From the NCBI GenBank assembly GCA_018806985.1, contig JADANN010000440.1, positions 310,001 through 374,000 of the forward strand: a stretch of 64,000 nt of DNA, in the 5' to 3' direction. The notes under the pieces are model-generated. The model made no database searches and was not told the DNA's origin. It worked only from the letters and a program-made list of their open reading frames with translations. The stretch comes from Angiostrongylus vasorum. Lineage: Eukaryota > Nematoda > Chromadorea > Rhabditida > Metastrongylidae. Every line of letters begins with the position of its first letter. Within the stretch, counting starts at the first letter, position 1. The position numbers and the translations under genes are program-made. Shown here piece by piece: positions 45,453 to 56,804 of this stretch.

Positions 45453-46344
45453 TGGAAAGGTCAAGTTGACAGCAATCTACCCGGTCAAACGCCTCCATAA
45501 CCAAACAGAGAAAATGTTGAACCAAAAAATTCAATCACGTTGAACATAGAGTCTTTGCACACTGACCGTTTTCTACGAGTCTTTCACTGAGTATGTCGCG
45601 TGGACACCAACCGCACAGAATTCACATGGAATCGTAATGTACCCATCTCATCAGAATAATAGGCTTATATACTGCCCAATATCACGCGTAATAATGAGGC
45701 ATTCATCCCTGCGGTTCATTTTCGGATTTCCGGAATTGATCCAGAACGCCTCGAGAGTTTTTGCGCGCTTGTGTTAGCGATTCCCGTGCGAGGACAGTGA
45801 CCTGTACTTCAAAGTCCTCCGCGTTATGTCTCTGGGTCCTATGCGTGCCTAGTGGGGTATTTGGTTTACGTTTACCGACTAGGTGTTCTTTTATGCGGAC
45901 GCAGAGCGGTCTACCCGTTTCGCCAACGTATTCGTCCCCAACACACTTTACAAGAGATCAGATTGACTGTACCCGAACTCATGCAATCATCGTCTCTACC
46001 GTTAGGGCAAATTATGCAGTTTTTTCGTTGTACACCGACGGTCATATAGGCGGTTGTGAACTAGCTGGCGTCTTAGAGTGTCCGATGGTATTTCTATCAC
46101 TCCTACGGAATTCTGTAGACCCGCCCTTATTAAGCAACGTTTTATGGCTGCACTTAAAGAAATTTATCGATTATTCACACCGAGATTAAATGACGGTGGG
46201 TTTGAAAATTACTTGCATACTTCAATGATTTCACAGTCGTTATACATGTGCGCGATTTTGGCTGTCTTGGAATATTTATAAACCTAATATCCTGGTGTAA
46301 TTGGTTTAGAGAGGCGGCATCGGGTCTACGTTGCGCAACCGCAG

Positions 46345-46602
46345 GTGGTTGCTAACGGATTAACTGTGAGCCAAGTGTCACCTGGTGCCCTTCATAGAAA
46401 CAGTGCGAAGCAGGTGACTGCTGCGGTGACGGATCAATTTCTACCACCTACACATCTATATACATTTGAATGTCGGCACTTCGACTCGATAGAAAGTTTT
46501 CAATCAGGTTATGGGAAAAAATTAGGAAACGGTTCAAGGACGCTAGTCGCACGTGCATTTCGTGATAGCCCACAAACTGCTTTGAATATTCCACTCGCAT
46601 AA
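46345..46602 (+). CDS. Unassigned open frame, possible terminal exon
   Basis: An 85-codon frame opens after a plausible acceptor (CCGCAG) with no ATG and ends in TAA. Composition is protein-like (FECRHFDSIESFQSGYGKKL). No domain was recognised and no partner exon found. It follows a Penelope fragment, so a repeat origin is possible. Confidence 0.25.
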   Translation: MVANGLTVSQVSPGALHRNSAKQVTAAVTDQFLPPTHLYTFECRHFDSIESFQSGYGKKLGNGSRTLVARAFRDSPQTALNIPLA

Positions 46603-46899
46603 TGAAGCGCAACCGCAAAAGACAGATCGCCTAGGAAATGTGAATTGTTTCGAGCCGAAATAGACGAACTACAAAAAACTTCTTGCAACCCACGCAGCAG
46701 CTAAGACCACAGTTATCCTGCTCAAGAAGTACGACTGAGAAAGTCTTGGCAACAAGTGCACAGTATTCCTCTTGAGTTTTCTAGAGGTGCTTGGCAAAGA
46801 ATATGATATCACGCTATCCAAGAATTTTTTGGTGAATTTCTGATAAATTTTAGCCGGAAGAGCGAGCAAAAATTCTGGTATGGATTTCGCTGCGTGGAC

Positions 46900-47760
46900 T
46901 ACGTCCAAGTCCTACCCAGTGTCATAAAAGCAAAACAGGAGTACTACACGTGCCTAGTTTTAACGAATACCATTCTATCACATCTGTCAACAAAGGAGTT
47001 TACCACTCCTACATTAGAACTGTGGTTTACTAACAATAAAACTGAATCACGAATTGATTGAACTCTCCCATCGAAATAGCGAAATAGGAGTAAGAGGCGA
47101 CACCATCTAGCCAAAGCTACTCATCGTCGGACGAAATCTTTCAGTTCTAACGACAACGTTTTGATCTCACGAAAGAGTTCGACTGAATAATGATGATATT
47201 TAGAAAGCTCAGCAAAGCGTGTGAAGGGGTAGAAGTGCAATAAGATGAGAAGACAGCTCTACAGAGAACCTATTGAGACATGTAGTTTTCTCACTAAACA
47301 GGACATTATGCGTGCAGTGAACGTGGAAGCAACATGAAGAATGAGTTGCGAAGAAAAAGAGGGCATTATTGGGTTGCACTGAAATTCCTGAAAAAGCTGA
47401 GAAATTCAAATGTCATGTCGACATAGTCGTACAAAAAAAATTATCTACAATCAATGCGATAATTCATCTCCATTTTCCTCAAATGTTGTAAGCTTTTAAG
47501 AAAAGATCTCTTCTGCTTTTTTTAGATGTTTTAAAGATTAGGACTTAATTAGAAGTGAAAGTAAAATGTAGAAAGAAAGCAATTGTTTCTCTTCGTGTCG
47601 TTAGAGTTTAGAAATCCATAGAAATGCTTGAGTGTACTGAACAAACAAGAAACCGGTAGCGAAACATTGGGAGCGTAATATCAGCTGATGCTCAGTAGAT
47701 ATTGAATAGGTATTTCGCCTCCATAAACAGAGTGTACAGCACAGTGGAGAAAGGCTGCTT
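46900..47760. other. Nothing recognised
   Basis: No local repeat family, exon signal or RNA gene could be supported here. Confidence 0.4.
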
Positions 47761-47764
47761 ACAA

Positions 47765-48000
47765 TATAGACGTAGTATTTGGTCCCATCTCGCAGTCGAA
47801 CGAATCTAATCATCCATTACTCCAGGGCCGGTGGGTTGAAACCAGACCTATCTGGGAGCATGAAAACACCGAGTTGGGCATCTGCAGCTCCCAGTAAGCC
47901 GCTGTATCAGCTAAATACGCACACAATTACATCTACGATGTCACGAATGGAGATGAATGCATGGCGAATGTCAGGATGACTTGGGTCAACGCAGATACAT
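47765..48000 (+). repeat. S2-related SINE fragment
   Basis: It has 'CCAGACCTATCTGGGAGCAT' and the 3' part 'CGAATGGAGATGAATGCATG', as in plus-strand S2 copies. The head is poor. Confidence 0.45.
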
Positions 48001-48164
48001 CGTCCACTATTTTCCGAGAGCACTTTGATTCTCGTAATAATCAGAAAACTGCTATGGAACAAATAGCACAAGGAATTTGATGAAAACCGACGCGTCCTTC
48101 CCAATATTTTAATACGCTCAAAACAAAAATTTTATAGCACCCTCTGTTAGGTGAACAATCTAAA

Positions 48165-48340
48165 AATCGCAATGACGCTGAGATATTCGCAAAACTTAGA
48201 CCCGGGTCAGATCCGACCACGATATCTCTTTCCGGGGGGCCAGCGCATTACACACTGCGCCACGGAGGCCCTTGATCCGCGTTCCTCTCAGCTAGTTTTC
48301 TATCTAACGCTGCCATCAGCAATCTAGAAATCACTGATTA
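48165..48340 (-). repeat. S1 SINE
   Basis: Reversed copy: 'CAATGACGCTGAGATATTCG', 'GGGTCAGATCCGACC' (B-box region), 'TACACACTGCGCCACGGAGG' (A-box region). Confidence 0.7.
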
Positions 48341-49364
48341 ATCCCATTGAGTTTTTTATGAATGTCGGTTTTTGAGACGTCCTCTTACGGTTGTCTGGAT
48401 GCGATATCAGCTCATGTGAGACTGTCACTGGATACCAACTAAACTGCGCTCCAAAAATTATAATGGGTTGGACATTGTTATTACTTTTCGTTTGGTTAAA
48501 ATTGTTTGAGAAAACATTTTATCGACACAGTTTTTCTCTGATATACTTCGAGAGGTATCCATAACAATCTGATTGACAGCATCATCCACAAGTAACTCTA
48601 CCATCGTTTTGTTTCTTTTACTTAAAAGTCGAGTGAGAAGAGAGGAGTGGAGCGGATTCAGATACTTCTTTTAGCGCGGAATGCGTAGATATTCATGCAG
48701 ATTTTCTTTGGAAGCATAACAACTCGAAACGGTGGATTTTGCATGTGTACATGACCTTAGCCAAAACGATCCTGCAATACTGACAAATGAACTTGACGGG
48801 TGAATGCTACAAGAAAATAAAACGCAAAAGTAAAAGTGTTACTGAACACAAGATAACACTAGAAGTGTAGAAGCGAACTACTTTGTACCTTATCAATGGC
48901 ATATTATTGACTACGAAATCGAAAAAAATTGTCATACGAATGATAAAAATGATAAAAGGACCAGTAGGAAGAAATCGATTGCGAATGGTTTTAGCGTCAG
49001 TAGAAACTGGAAGCACCCTCACTGCAGTGACGACATTCAATTGCGTTGGTCACTTGTTGAGATAAAGATCTGAACAGGTTACAGTATGCCAGGAGTTAGT
49101 GGGAACGAAGACACCGGATTTGAAATGGACAAGCCATGAAGATAAGAAAAGCTGTAGTGAAGAATTTCCTGCAAGTTTTTTTCGATCTTTCTTTCAAATA
49201 AAAAACTTGTTTATGCAGCTTTCACCGCTTTAATGTTTCTAAGTGAAAGCAGATGAATGAAACGAGTAAAGAAATGTCATGTAGGCTTTCTTTCCGGAAG
49301 AAGATAATCTGTGTAAAATCAATGCTCTAACTTTTTTCACTGTCTACTCCTTCTCCATATCAGG
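48341..49364. other. Nothing recognised
   Basis: A hydrophobic 77-codon frame on the minus strand (49040-48807) is not supported by splice signals or family resemblance. Confidence 0.4.
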
Positions 49365-49860
49365 GTGTTATGTGAAATACAATCACAACAATGCTAAGAT
49401 ACGAGTAAAAGTCGGAGCCTGAGGTTCGTTTATCCTTTCCAAGAGCTCATGTGTTATTCTCTTCACCAACCGAAGCCTCTACATTGCCTTTTTTCTCAGG
49501 CGGTTTTTTGGCCTTTGTGCTATCAGCAATCACCTGTCAACGGGAACGACCTGCGGAGCACAAATGTGCATTGGACCCAGTTAGCCTGAAGTTGCAGTGG
49601 AAACCATAGTTTTAATTTCTAATTACTACCTACTTTTTCATGGCAGGATGTAACGAGAAATGCAATGAAATACATATAATAGGATGCTGAGAGCAAATGA
49701 GCAAAACACGGGACCTTCGAACCCTCGATCACCCATTCTGGGTTCTCACGTGAAAGGACCTCGGTTGGTGCAGTGGGTAATAGATGAGCACCGGAAAGGA
49801 TAATCACGGCTACGAAAGGCGTCTGGGGCTCCGAGCGTTGTTTGTATCTTAGCATATTTG
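49365..49860 (-). repeat. S1 SINE with a second, inverted partial copy
   Basis: A minus-strand copy (49365-49600; 'TGTGAAATACAATCACAACA', 'CACCTGTCAACGGGAACGAC') is followed by another start and then a plus-strand head 'GACCTCGGTTGGTGCAGTGG'. The two heads face each other. Confidence 0.65.
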
Positions 49861-50134
49861 TAGTTTCATTTGTGTAAAGTCATTCATTATGATATTTGTT
49901 CACTTATACTAGTCGCCTTCATTTCTAAAGCGCAGATCCCAGAACTTCCTTCACTCGATCGTTCTCTTCCATTCGTCATTTAGGAAAGACTTCGGATTTA
50001 CGTGTGGATTTGCCACTCACTGATTGAGGATCTTTTGTTTTCTTTTCGTCGTTACATACCAGACGCGTCAATCGTCCTTGGAATCCTAGCATGGCCATGC
50101 CATGCCGTCTGGAGGTCTATAAAACAGGCAAGCG

Positions 50135-50280
50135 CCTGGCCTTGTAAATCAAAGCTGGTTTCTGCAGCTTTTCTAGACAAGTCTGGGACCAATTTGCCAA
50201 CGCCGTAGGGAAAGAAGGCAATGCGTTTGGGGAGAGGGGCGGTGAAACCAGCGTTATTGCATGGCATGTCCCACCGCCTC
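50135..50280 (-). repeat. S2 SINE fragment
   Basis: 'CTAGACAAGTCTGGGACCAA' and 'TTTGCCAACGCCGTAGGGA' match the S2 body. The head region is degraded. Confidence 0.5.
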
Positions 50281-50559
50281 GTTTCTTAGATTGGAAATTA
50301 GTAAGACAGTCAAGGTACTAACACGTATTTACGTTAAGCTAATTAGGAAAGTTAATTAGTAGTTAGTTAAGCAAATCTAAGCAAATGAAAAGTAAACTGC
50401 GACCGTACGAGAAGATTAGCGTAGGTTAGAGTTTTGCGTCGTTCAAAACCAAGAAGTAAACACTCAAATTAACCAAATTGACCAAATTAAAAGTAGCCGG
50501 TGTTTTCTATCCTTATTTTGAATTAAATTTCATCCAATCAATACAATATTAAGAGGTTC

Positions 50560-50900
50560 TGGGCAACACGGTAGTAGAGATTCCGCTCAATAACTCTGGC
50601 AAAGACCTGTTTCGAACCCGCTCGGGGCTAACAAGCCGCTCATCTCTTTTTTCGAGGTTGGTACCGGAATTGTCTAGCACGCTCACTTTTTCTCCATAAG
50701 GCTGGTGACTGCCTGTAGTAAAGGAAATTTAAAAAAACACTCTGCTCAGCTATTTCAGGATTCCAGATAAGATCTACTCGACAAGCGTTCAACCACTTTC
50801 ATAAACAAGGGTAGAATCATCAATTGCAGCTAAATTCGCAAGCAATTTCAAACATCACTGGGGACGACGGGTGTGAAGAAATGGATCAAAAAGAAAGAAA
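50560..50900 (+). repeat. S4 SINE
   Basis: Head 'GGGCAACACGGTAGTAGAGA' with 'GTTTCGAACCCGCTC' (B box). The body shares 'GTACCGGAATTGTCTAGCA', 'TCAGGATTCCAGATAAGATC' and 'GGGTGTGAAGAAATGGATC' with the other S4 copies. Confidence 0.62.
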
Positions 50901-51091
50901 CCGTACAACATGTGATGTCAGGTCAAGTGAAATTTTTAAAAAATGAGAAATTACGTTTAAAAAGGAATTGTTAAAAAAATTTCTCTTTATTCCACGTCCG
51001 ACTTTCTATTAACCTCGGTATTGATCAAGTAATTCTTCGTATTCTTGTTGAGTAAACACGAGGTGTTACTTTTATTCTTTATTCACGAACA

Positions 51092-51128
51092 AGCTGACGT
51101 TTCGGCGGATTTCGCCTTTCTCAGAGTC
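51092..51128 (-). ncRNA. Hammerhead-like motif, left terminus
   Basis: Minus strand: CTGAGAA in place of CTGANGA, helix II GGCG/CGCC, GAAAC, ACGT, C17. The G8 change to A probably abolishes activity. Confidence 0.55.
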
Positions 51129-51673
51129 TAGAAAGGTCAAGTTGACAGCAATCTATTCGACCAAGCACCTCCATAACCAAACAGAGAAAACGCACATTGG
51201 CGAAACGGGTAGACCACTCTGTGTCCGCACAAAAGAACACCTAGTCGGTAAACGTAAACCAAATGCCCCACTAGGCACGCACAGGACCCAGAGACATAAC
51301 GCGGAGGACTTGGAAGTACAGATCACGATCCTCGCACGGGAATCGCTAACACAAGCGCGCAAAACTCTCGAGGCGTTCTGGATCAATTCCGGAAATCCGA
51401 AAATGAACCGCAGGGATGAATGCCTCATTATTACGCGTGATATTGGGCAGTATATAAGCCTATTATTCTGATGAGATGGGTGCATTACGATTCCATGTGA
51501 ACTCTGTGCGGTTGGTCTCCACGCGACATACTCAGTGGAAGATTCATAGAAAGCGATGAGTGTGCAAAGAAGCTATTTTGTGTTCAATGTGATTGAAATC
51601 TAGGTTTAGCGTCATCTCTGTTTGGTTATGGAGGTGTTTGGCCGAATAGATTGCTGTCAACTTGACCTTTCCA

Positions 51674-51710
51674 GGCTCTGAGGAAGGCGAAATCCGCCGA
51701 AACGTTAGCT
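51674..51710 (+). ncRNA. Hammerhead-like motif, right terminus, well kept
   Basis: Plus strand: helix I CCAGGCT/AGCTTGG (seven pairs with one G-U), CTGAGGA, extra A, helix II GGCG/CGCC with AAATC loop, GAAAC, ACGT, T17. Confidence 0.72.
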
Positions 51711-51765
51711 TGGTCGTGAATAAAGAATAAAAAATAACACCTCGTGTTTGCTCAACAAGAATACG

Positions 51766-51947
51766 AAGAACAACGGAGAAGATTTCGAAGTAGGATTCAC
51801 TACCCTCACGCTGGAATCGAAAGCATCAAGACGTAAAACTCTGGAAGCGTTTTGGATCAATTTCAAAAATTCAAAAATGAACCGCAAGAGGAGTGTTTTC
51901 TCATCACGCGTGACCTAGCGCCATACTCCAAGCTGATCCAATGAAGA
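51766..51947 (+). mobile_element. Penelope-like B nuclease end
   Basis: It encodes KNNGEDFEVGFTTLTLESKA and the end NRKEECS..TRDLAPYSKLIQ, with a small frame slip near the end. It is the same piece as 45375-45181 on the other strand, and joins fragment A at the same junction. Confidence 0.75.
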
Positions 51948-52164
51948 ATTTTCCTTTATTGTTGAGGATCTTGGACAATTTCGGCTTTGGCTAAGTAAAC
52001 ATGAAGGTGAATTAGCGACACCTTCAAAACAACACGGTAGTCGCCGGTCTCAGCGATCAGCTCAATGTGCAGAACTCGTTTTCTCAAATGATGAAACGTG
52101 AACTTGCGCCGGTCTGACGCATTTGGGCTCGCACAATTCATTTTTCCTCGAGGTTACCTGTGCC

Positions 52165-52420
52165 GATGTTAGTGGAGGTGGTCCTCGATATACACATGAT
52201 CTTTGGTTAGATGCCGTGTCATGGGATAACCAAGCGTTCCAACCCACTGATGCAAATTGCTACTAGATTTGTCTGAGACAAAATATCAAGAGTACATTTC
52301 TAGAACCGCCTATTGCACATGTCAGATACACACTCAACCAGATGTCACGGATAGAATACGAGGCTTGGAGACCTCTAAGAGATGGATCGACTCCGAATGC
52401 CTTATCCTTTTTGTCCTTTA
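52165..52420 (+). repeat. S2-related SINE, diverged
   Basis: Head 'TGTTAGTGGAGGTGGTCC' and 'TTCCAACCCACTG'. The end 'GATGGATCGACTCCGAATGC' resembles the S2 3' part. Confidence 0.4.
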
Positions 52421-53574
52421 CGATTTTTTCGGCGAGATAGACCACTCAAGCATCCAAATACGATATGATACGTAGAAGCTGGTCCACATCTTCGCGGAGA
52501 AGCGTTTCTGTGCAAACAAAGGGTCTTCATATAAGCACAAAAAATTCATATTATAGAAAGGACACCAGAAGAAAACTAAGACGAGGAGTAATCTTATGGC
52601 GCGATGAAAATTGGCGTCTTTTCATTACCATCAGAAGTTCTTTGGCAAAAATAGAGTAATCCACTATTCGTTGGTTCCAATGTGTTAAAGACGACGATAA
52701 CTCATCGTTGAAAACACACCATAAGAAAACATAGAACATCTTGCAAACGACAACAAGTATAAAAAATGCAGCCGATAGGACGAGAAAATGTGAAGGGCCG
52801 ATTGTCCACAGCCATTCACCCTTCCGATGTGTATTCGTGGCCATGTTGTGAAGAATTCAGCGGAGAGCACCGCTTGAATGAAGACGTCGAAACGATGTTG
52901 TATGGCATCTTTGTGTGAGCTCAAGCTCATAGATATGGTAAAAAATGATATTGACTATTTATGCGGAGGTTAATTGGAAGTCGGTTTTCAAAATCAATGA
53001 ATTCGCATTTGACAAGTCGCCGATAATGAACTTCTCTTAATCGGTTGTTATCCGTAAAAGACGAGGAGGTTGTTGACATCTCTCGAGTAGGGTCATGACA
53101 AGCACGCGGGTTGACCTATGGTCGAAACCGGGAAGAGTTCGTCAACATTACTCAGCAAAAAGCACGATTTCTCTAGGTAAACATCGACAAACTGCTGTGC
53201 GGGAAACGGGGTTGAGTTGATCGTAGGAAAGTTTGGTTTCGGAATTACCAGACAGCATAGTAACGTATTTGGTTGGAAAGAGCTTGTTGATCTCAGAAAC
53301 TCGATACTCTGTTGTATTTCTTGGCAATCTAGTATTTGAAACATCAGCAACTATTTGGGTAATGGAATGGCCCCCTAGTCATCACTAAGCGATCCGCGAG
53401 TGGATAGATTTCCTGCACGAAGTTCTAAAAAAAGTCATGCCACTACAGTAGTTAGTCCACGTTCATCGCTGGAAGAGATTTGCTAACATAAGAAGAAGCT
53501 TCCGCTGGTTAGCCGTGATACTGGATCGTTCTCAATTAGTTTCCATGATGTTTAGATCGCATGGGACTACCGTA

Positions 53575-53830
53575 GTGGTAAGAGTTGCTCTGCAATACAC
53601 AGAATCATCGGTTCGATTCCACATCGGCGCTATGGAATTCCTCTCCGAGGGAGACAAATTGATCCCACACACTTCTCTGGGAGGATAAAAACACTAACTT
53701 GACACATCGGTAGTCTTTTGAAGGTGATTGCATAAGCCAATTATGAATTTGATCACATCTAGGGTACCATGAATGGAGTTGAATGCATGGTGAGTTCTGT
53801 GGAGATTGATTAACGCGCCACGCTTTGTTT
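53575..53830 (+). repeat. S2 SINE with clear pol III boxes
   Basis: 'ACCGTAGTGGTAAGAGTTGC' (A box) and 'ATCGGTTCGATTCCAC' (B box) are correctly spaced. The body ends 'GAGTTGAATGCATGGTGAG' and 'GATTGATTAACGCG'. Confidence 0.65.
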
Positions 53831-54027
53831 TCGATAAGTTTGATAGCATTTACTCGTAAATCTCGACAAAAGGGTTATTATGCAGCTAAACAATTTTCTC
53901 CTTTACCAACAACAATGTCCTAGTGTTAACAACACTAACATTGGAATCACAGTGTCGACACCTTTTAACAAATTGGAAGAAATTGTCTAAGTACCTCAAT
54001 TTTTTTCGATTATATAACGATGTCACA

Positions 54028-54345
54028 GAGTGAGTAGCACAGTGGGATCTCCCTCGTTACGCAAACAGACCGTCTATTCAGACCTTGGTTCAGTCCGTCC
54101 GAGCTTCACATCCTTCCCTTCGGAATCCGGAAATTACCACCAGACTTGTCAGGGAGAACTTACTCTACTGATCAATGTAGGCACTCCTCAGCAGGGCTGT
54201 TTCAGGATTTTTGTGAGGTTCGACTCCACCAGTATTTAGCAAAATTAATGACGAAGACGAAATTCCTTAACCTGCAGCCGAAGCCATACGGATGTGAAGA
54301 GAGGAATCGAATTCAAAAAGTGCTGGGACCCCCCAAAGTGTGGTT
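54028..54345 (+). repeat. S4 SINE
   Basis: Head 'GAGTGAGTAGCACAGTGGGA' (A box) and 'CCTTGGTTCAGTCCG' (B-box-like). The body has 'TTACCACCAGACTTGTCAGG' and 'AAAGTGCTGGGACCCCCCAA'. Confidence 0.62.
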
Positions 54346-54734
54346 CTTGCAATAGCAAAAAATAATATCACTTAATGACACATGAAGATACAGTTAATGT
54401 AAGCATTTCTTGGATGGACAGCACTTGAAGTGTAGTGTTCCCCTACGATATCTGTCATATCTTGAGGTTAGAAGGAAACTCACTGCTGTAGGAAAAAGAA
54501 AAACATTCTGAAAAGATTTCACCCACAAAAAAACTCAAAAAGAGGAGTTTTTTAGATACGTTTTGATATCAAAGTTTGAAAAGTTTGAAAATTGTATCCC
54601 CATAAATTGGTAGAACAAACTTGTTGCAAATGTCGAACATTAACGCGTAAATGACCTCACATATCGATTTCAATGCATATTATATTAGACTATTTTTTTT
54701 ATTTTTTTATTTTTTTTAACTATTTAGCTTTATG

Positions 54735-55085
54735 GCGTGGATAGTAAAGTGGTAGCGATGTCTGTCACCACAAGCATGGTTCTAGTTCGATTCCCCTAAA
54801 GGCCAACCAAGCTTCTCATCCCTCCGGGGTCGGAAATTGTTACCGGACTTGTCTGGGAAAAACATTCTCTGCAATCCAGTTGGGAACGCTCCAGCTCCGC
54901 TATCTCAGGAATCCAGGAAGAATTGCTCGACGAGCATTCTACGACATTCAAGATGAAATGAAAATTCTCAAGCAGCAACCAAACCCACACGTAAAAAACT
55001 TGGAAGATCTTCATGGACGATAGATGCGAGGTAACGAAATGGATGTGAGAAGTGCTGGAATCCCCATAGTAGACGTGAATACGGA
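54735..55085 (+). repeat. S4 SINE, most complete copy
   Basis: Head 'TGGATAGTAAAGTGGTAGCG' and a B box 'TCTAGTTCGATTCCCC'. The body has 'CCTCCGGGGTCGGAAATTGT' and 'GACTTGTCTGGG', ending 'AGTGCTGGAATCCCCATAGT' and 'GAATACGGATCAAA'. Confidence 0.7.
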
Positions 55086-55196
55086 TCAAATAAAATGAAA
55101 CAAAAAACCAAAAAAATAATATTTTGAATTTATATACAATGTTTCACTGATTATTTACAACGAAATTTGATGAGCATCGGTCTACAATGTTTCGCT

Positions 55197-56804
55197 TTAC
55201 TTTTTGTACTCAGTCGATACCTCATCCAACACGGCTGCTGTTCCGGACTGTCTTGGTCCGTGAAAGCTCTCCTCTACACCTAGCAAATTTATGAATAAAA
55301 AGTTTTTTGAACAAATTTCTCGAGGGTCATCGCAAGTTCAGGGGAGAACTAAACATAGTTGCGTGTTTATTAAGAAGGAACACTAAACTCTGTGCAAAAA
55401 AGACAGGAATAACTGCGATGAACTGACAATATTCTTTTCTGGACGCTAACAAAGTTCGTGCAGCCAAAAATAACTAAAGATTTTTTTGAATCAGTTTTTG
55501 TCAGCTTAAATCTTTGATCAGTTAAAGCTGAGCTAAAAAAATAAATAGAAGGTTATCTTTCGAAGAAGTTCACCAGAAATATTAGCCAGTTTTTATGGAT
55601 CAGAAGGAGCTTTTTCCAGACAATTTGGTGCCAATTTGCCTACTCCGAAGTGAGAGGAAACTTTGTTGCCCCCTATGCGGGATCGACCCTAAACTTAAGC
55701 CCATTATTGAACGTTGTCCTTATTACTTCACTACTAGTGTGCTAGCATTGGAAATTAAAAGAAAAAAGATAAAGGATAAAGCTCTCGGCGTTGATCAATC
55801 TCTGAGGGATGCACCATGCATACGATTTCACTAAGCATCGGCGAAGGTGATTGATTGCGTATATGGCCTTTACAATGACTCGAGGTGGCCTACCGATGTA
55901 TCCAGGCAATGCTGCTATCCTCCCAGACAAGCGTGGTACTAATTTGCCGATCCCGGAGGGATGGAGGACATGGTGGGCCTGGGATGCGTGGATCGATCCC
56001 ATGTGTATTGCAAGGCACCTCCGAACACTGCGCTACACGCGCATTAGAAATCAGCGGAAACAAGTATCTTAAAGTTATCGAATATTTCAGATTTTTTTTG
56101 TTATCGAAGTGGTAAAATTGATAGCCTTCAATATTTTTGTTTTAGCAAGTTTAATAAGCGAAAAGAAAAAAAGTACTGAAAAATCCGAAAATAACGTAAA
56201 TTTACAACGGAAAAAAGTGCATTTGAGAAACTTCCCAAAGAACTCTAACATTTCAATGTTTTTACTTTTTATTTCCTGCCTACTACAATTTTCACGGCGG
56301 GGTGCTGAGCGAATTGTGAGCTCCCCAGAGCAATCCCGTTGACGGGTGATTGCTGATGGCGGTGAGCGGTAGAATTAGCTGAGACACAAGCGAAATGAAG
56401 GACTCGCATGGTGTGGTGGTGAACGCGTTACTCCCCGGAAACGACAACAGCGCGTTCGTTCCTCACCTTAGACACATGTGGTCCAGAGTTTTGCAAATAT
56501 CTCAGCAACATTGTGGTTGTATTTCTAACATTTCACATCACAATTTTCGTCTTTTAATAAAAAATTTGTTGGAAAAAATGTTTTTCTCATGATTGCTAAA
56601 CAATGTCTGGGTTTTCATACCGTTCGTTTTTATTATATTTCGATAAAATCCATAAACCTGTTTCAATACAACCGCGACGACTCCAGTTTTTCGATAACTC
56701 AAGGACTTCAAGGCTCCAGAATTTGACAACCTTCTTCAAAGGACTTTCTCGCCCCAGTGATTCACATATATTCCCGAAATGATTCTCTTCGATACAGAGT
56801 TCTT
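55197..56804 (-). CDS. C-terminal two exons of an unassigned gene, leucine-rich-repeat-like
   Basis: Two minus-strand exons, 56804-56658 and 55279-55197, have clean acceptors (TTGTTGCAG and TTTGCTAG), a GT donor and matching phase (1). They join to a frame ending in TAA at 55197. Upstream exons were not found. The first exon reads ELCIEENHFGNICESLG, PLKKVVKFWSLEVLELSKN and RRGCIET, with spacing of leucines like a leucine-rich repeat. The second gives a short polar tail ending DEVSTEYKK. No specific family can be named. An S2 copy sits in the intron. Confidence 0.5.
55780..56048 (-). repeat. S2 SINE
   Basis: Full-length reversed copy: 'CTCTCGGCGTTGATCAATCT', 'CCTCCCAGACAAGCGTGGTA', 'GTGGATCGATCCCATGTG' and 'CTGCGCTACACGCGC'. 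It lies in the intron of the unassigned gene. Confidence 0.78.
56270..56530 (+). repeat. S1 SINE
   Basis: Plus-strand copy from 'GAATTGTGAGCTCCCCAGAG' and 'CAATCCCGTTGACGGGTGAT' through 'GTGGTGGTGAACGCGTTACT' to 'TTTTGCAAATATCTCAGCAA' and 'TTGTGGTTGTATTTC'. Confidence 0.78.

Larger units (their letters stand above)
44940..46165 (-). mobile_element. Nested Penelope-like 3' fragments
   Basis: Minus strand, from the right. Fragment A (about 46165-45365) has NRLYDRRCTTKNCIICPNG, then EYVGETGRPLCVRIKEHLVG (GIY-YIG), a one-base shift near 45760, NRRDECLIITRDIGQY and a terminal repeat with a hammerhead motif. Fragment B (about 45380-44940) has KNNGEDFEVGFTTLTLESKA to the stop at 45181, and its own terminal repeat with a second hammerhead. 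A interrupts B within the endonuclease end. Confidence 0.8.
51040..51765 (+). mobile_element. Penelope-like A fragment flanked by inverted terminal repeats
   Basis: Two inverted repeats of about 140 bp (51040-51180 and 51600-51765) enclose a plus-strand GIY-YIG end. The frame reads HIGETGRPLCVRTKEHLVGK, then HRTQRHNAEDLEVQITILA and NRRDECLIITRDIGQY. The frame is open but lacks the reverse transcriptase and the first part of the nuclease. Each terminal repeat carries a hammerhead-like motif. Confidence 0.82.

Noticed and set aside
52551..52844. Hydrophobic frame as a membrane-protein exon (minus strand)
   Set aside because: The segment is membrane-like, but neither a clear acceptor nor a donor nor a family match supports it.
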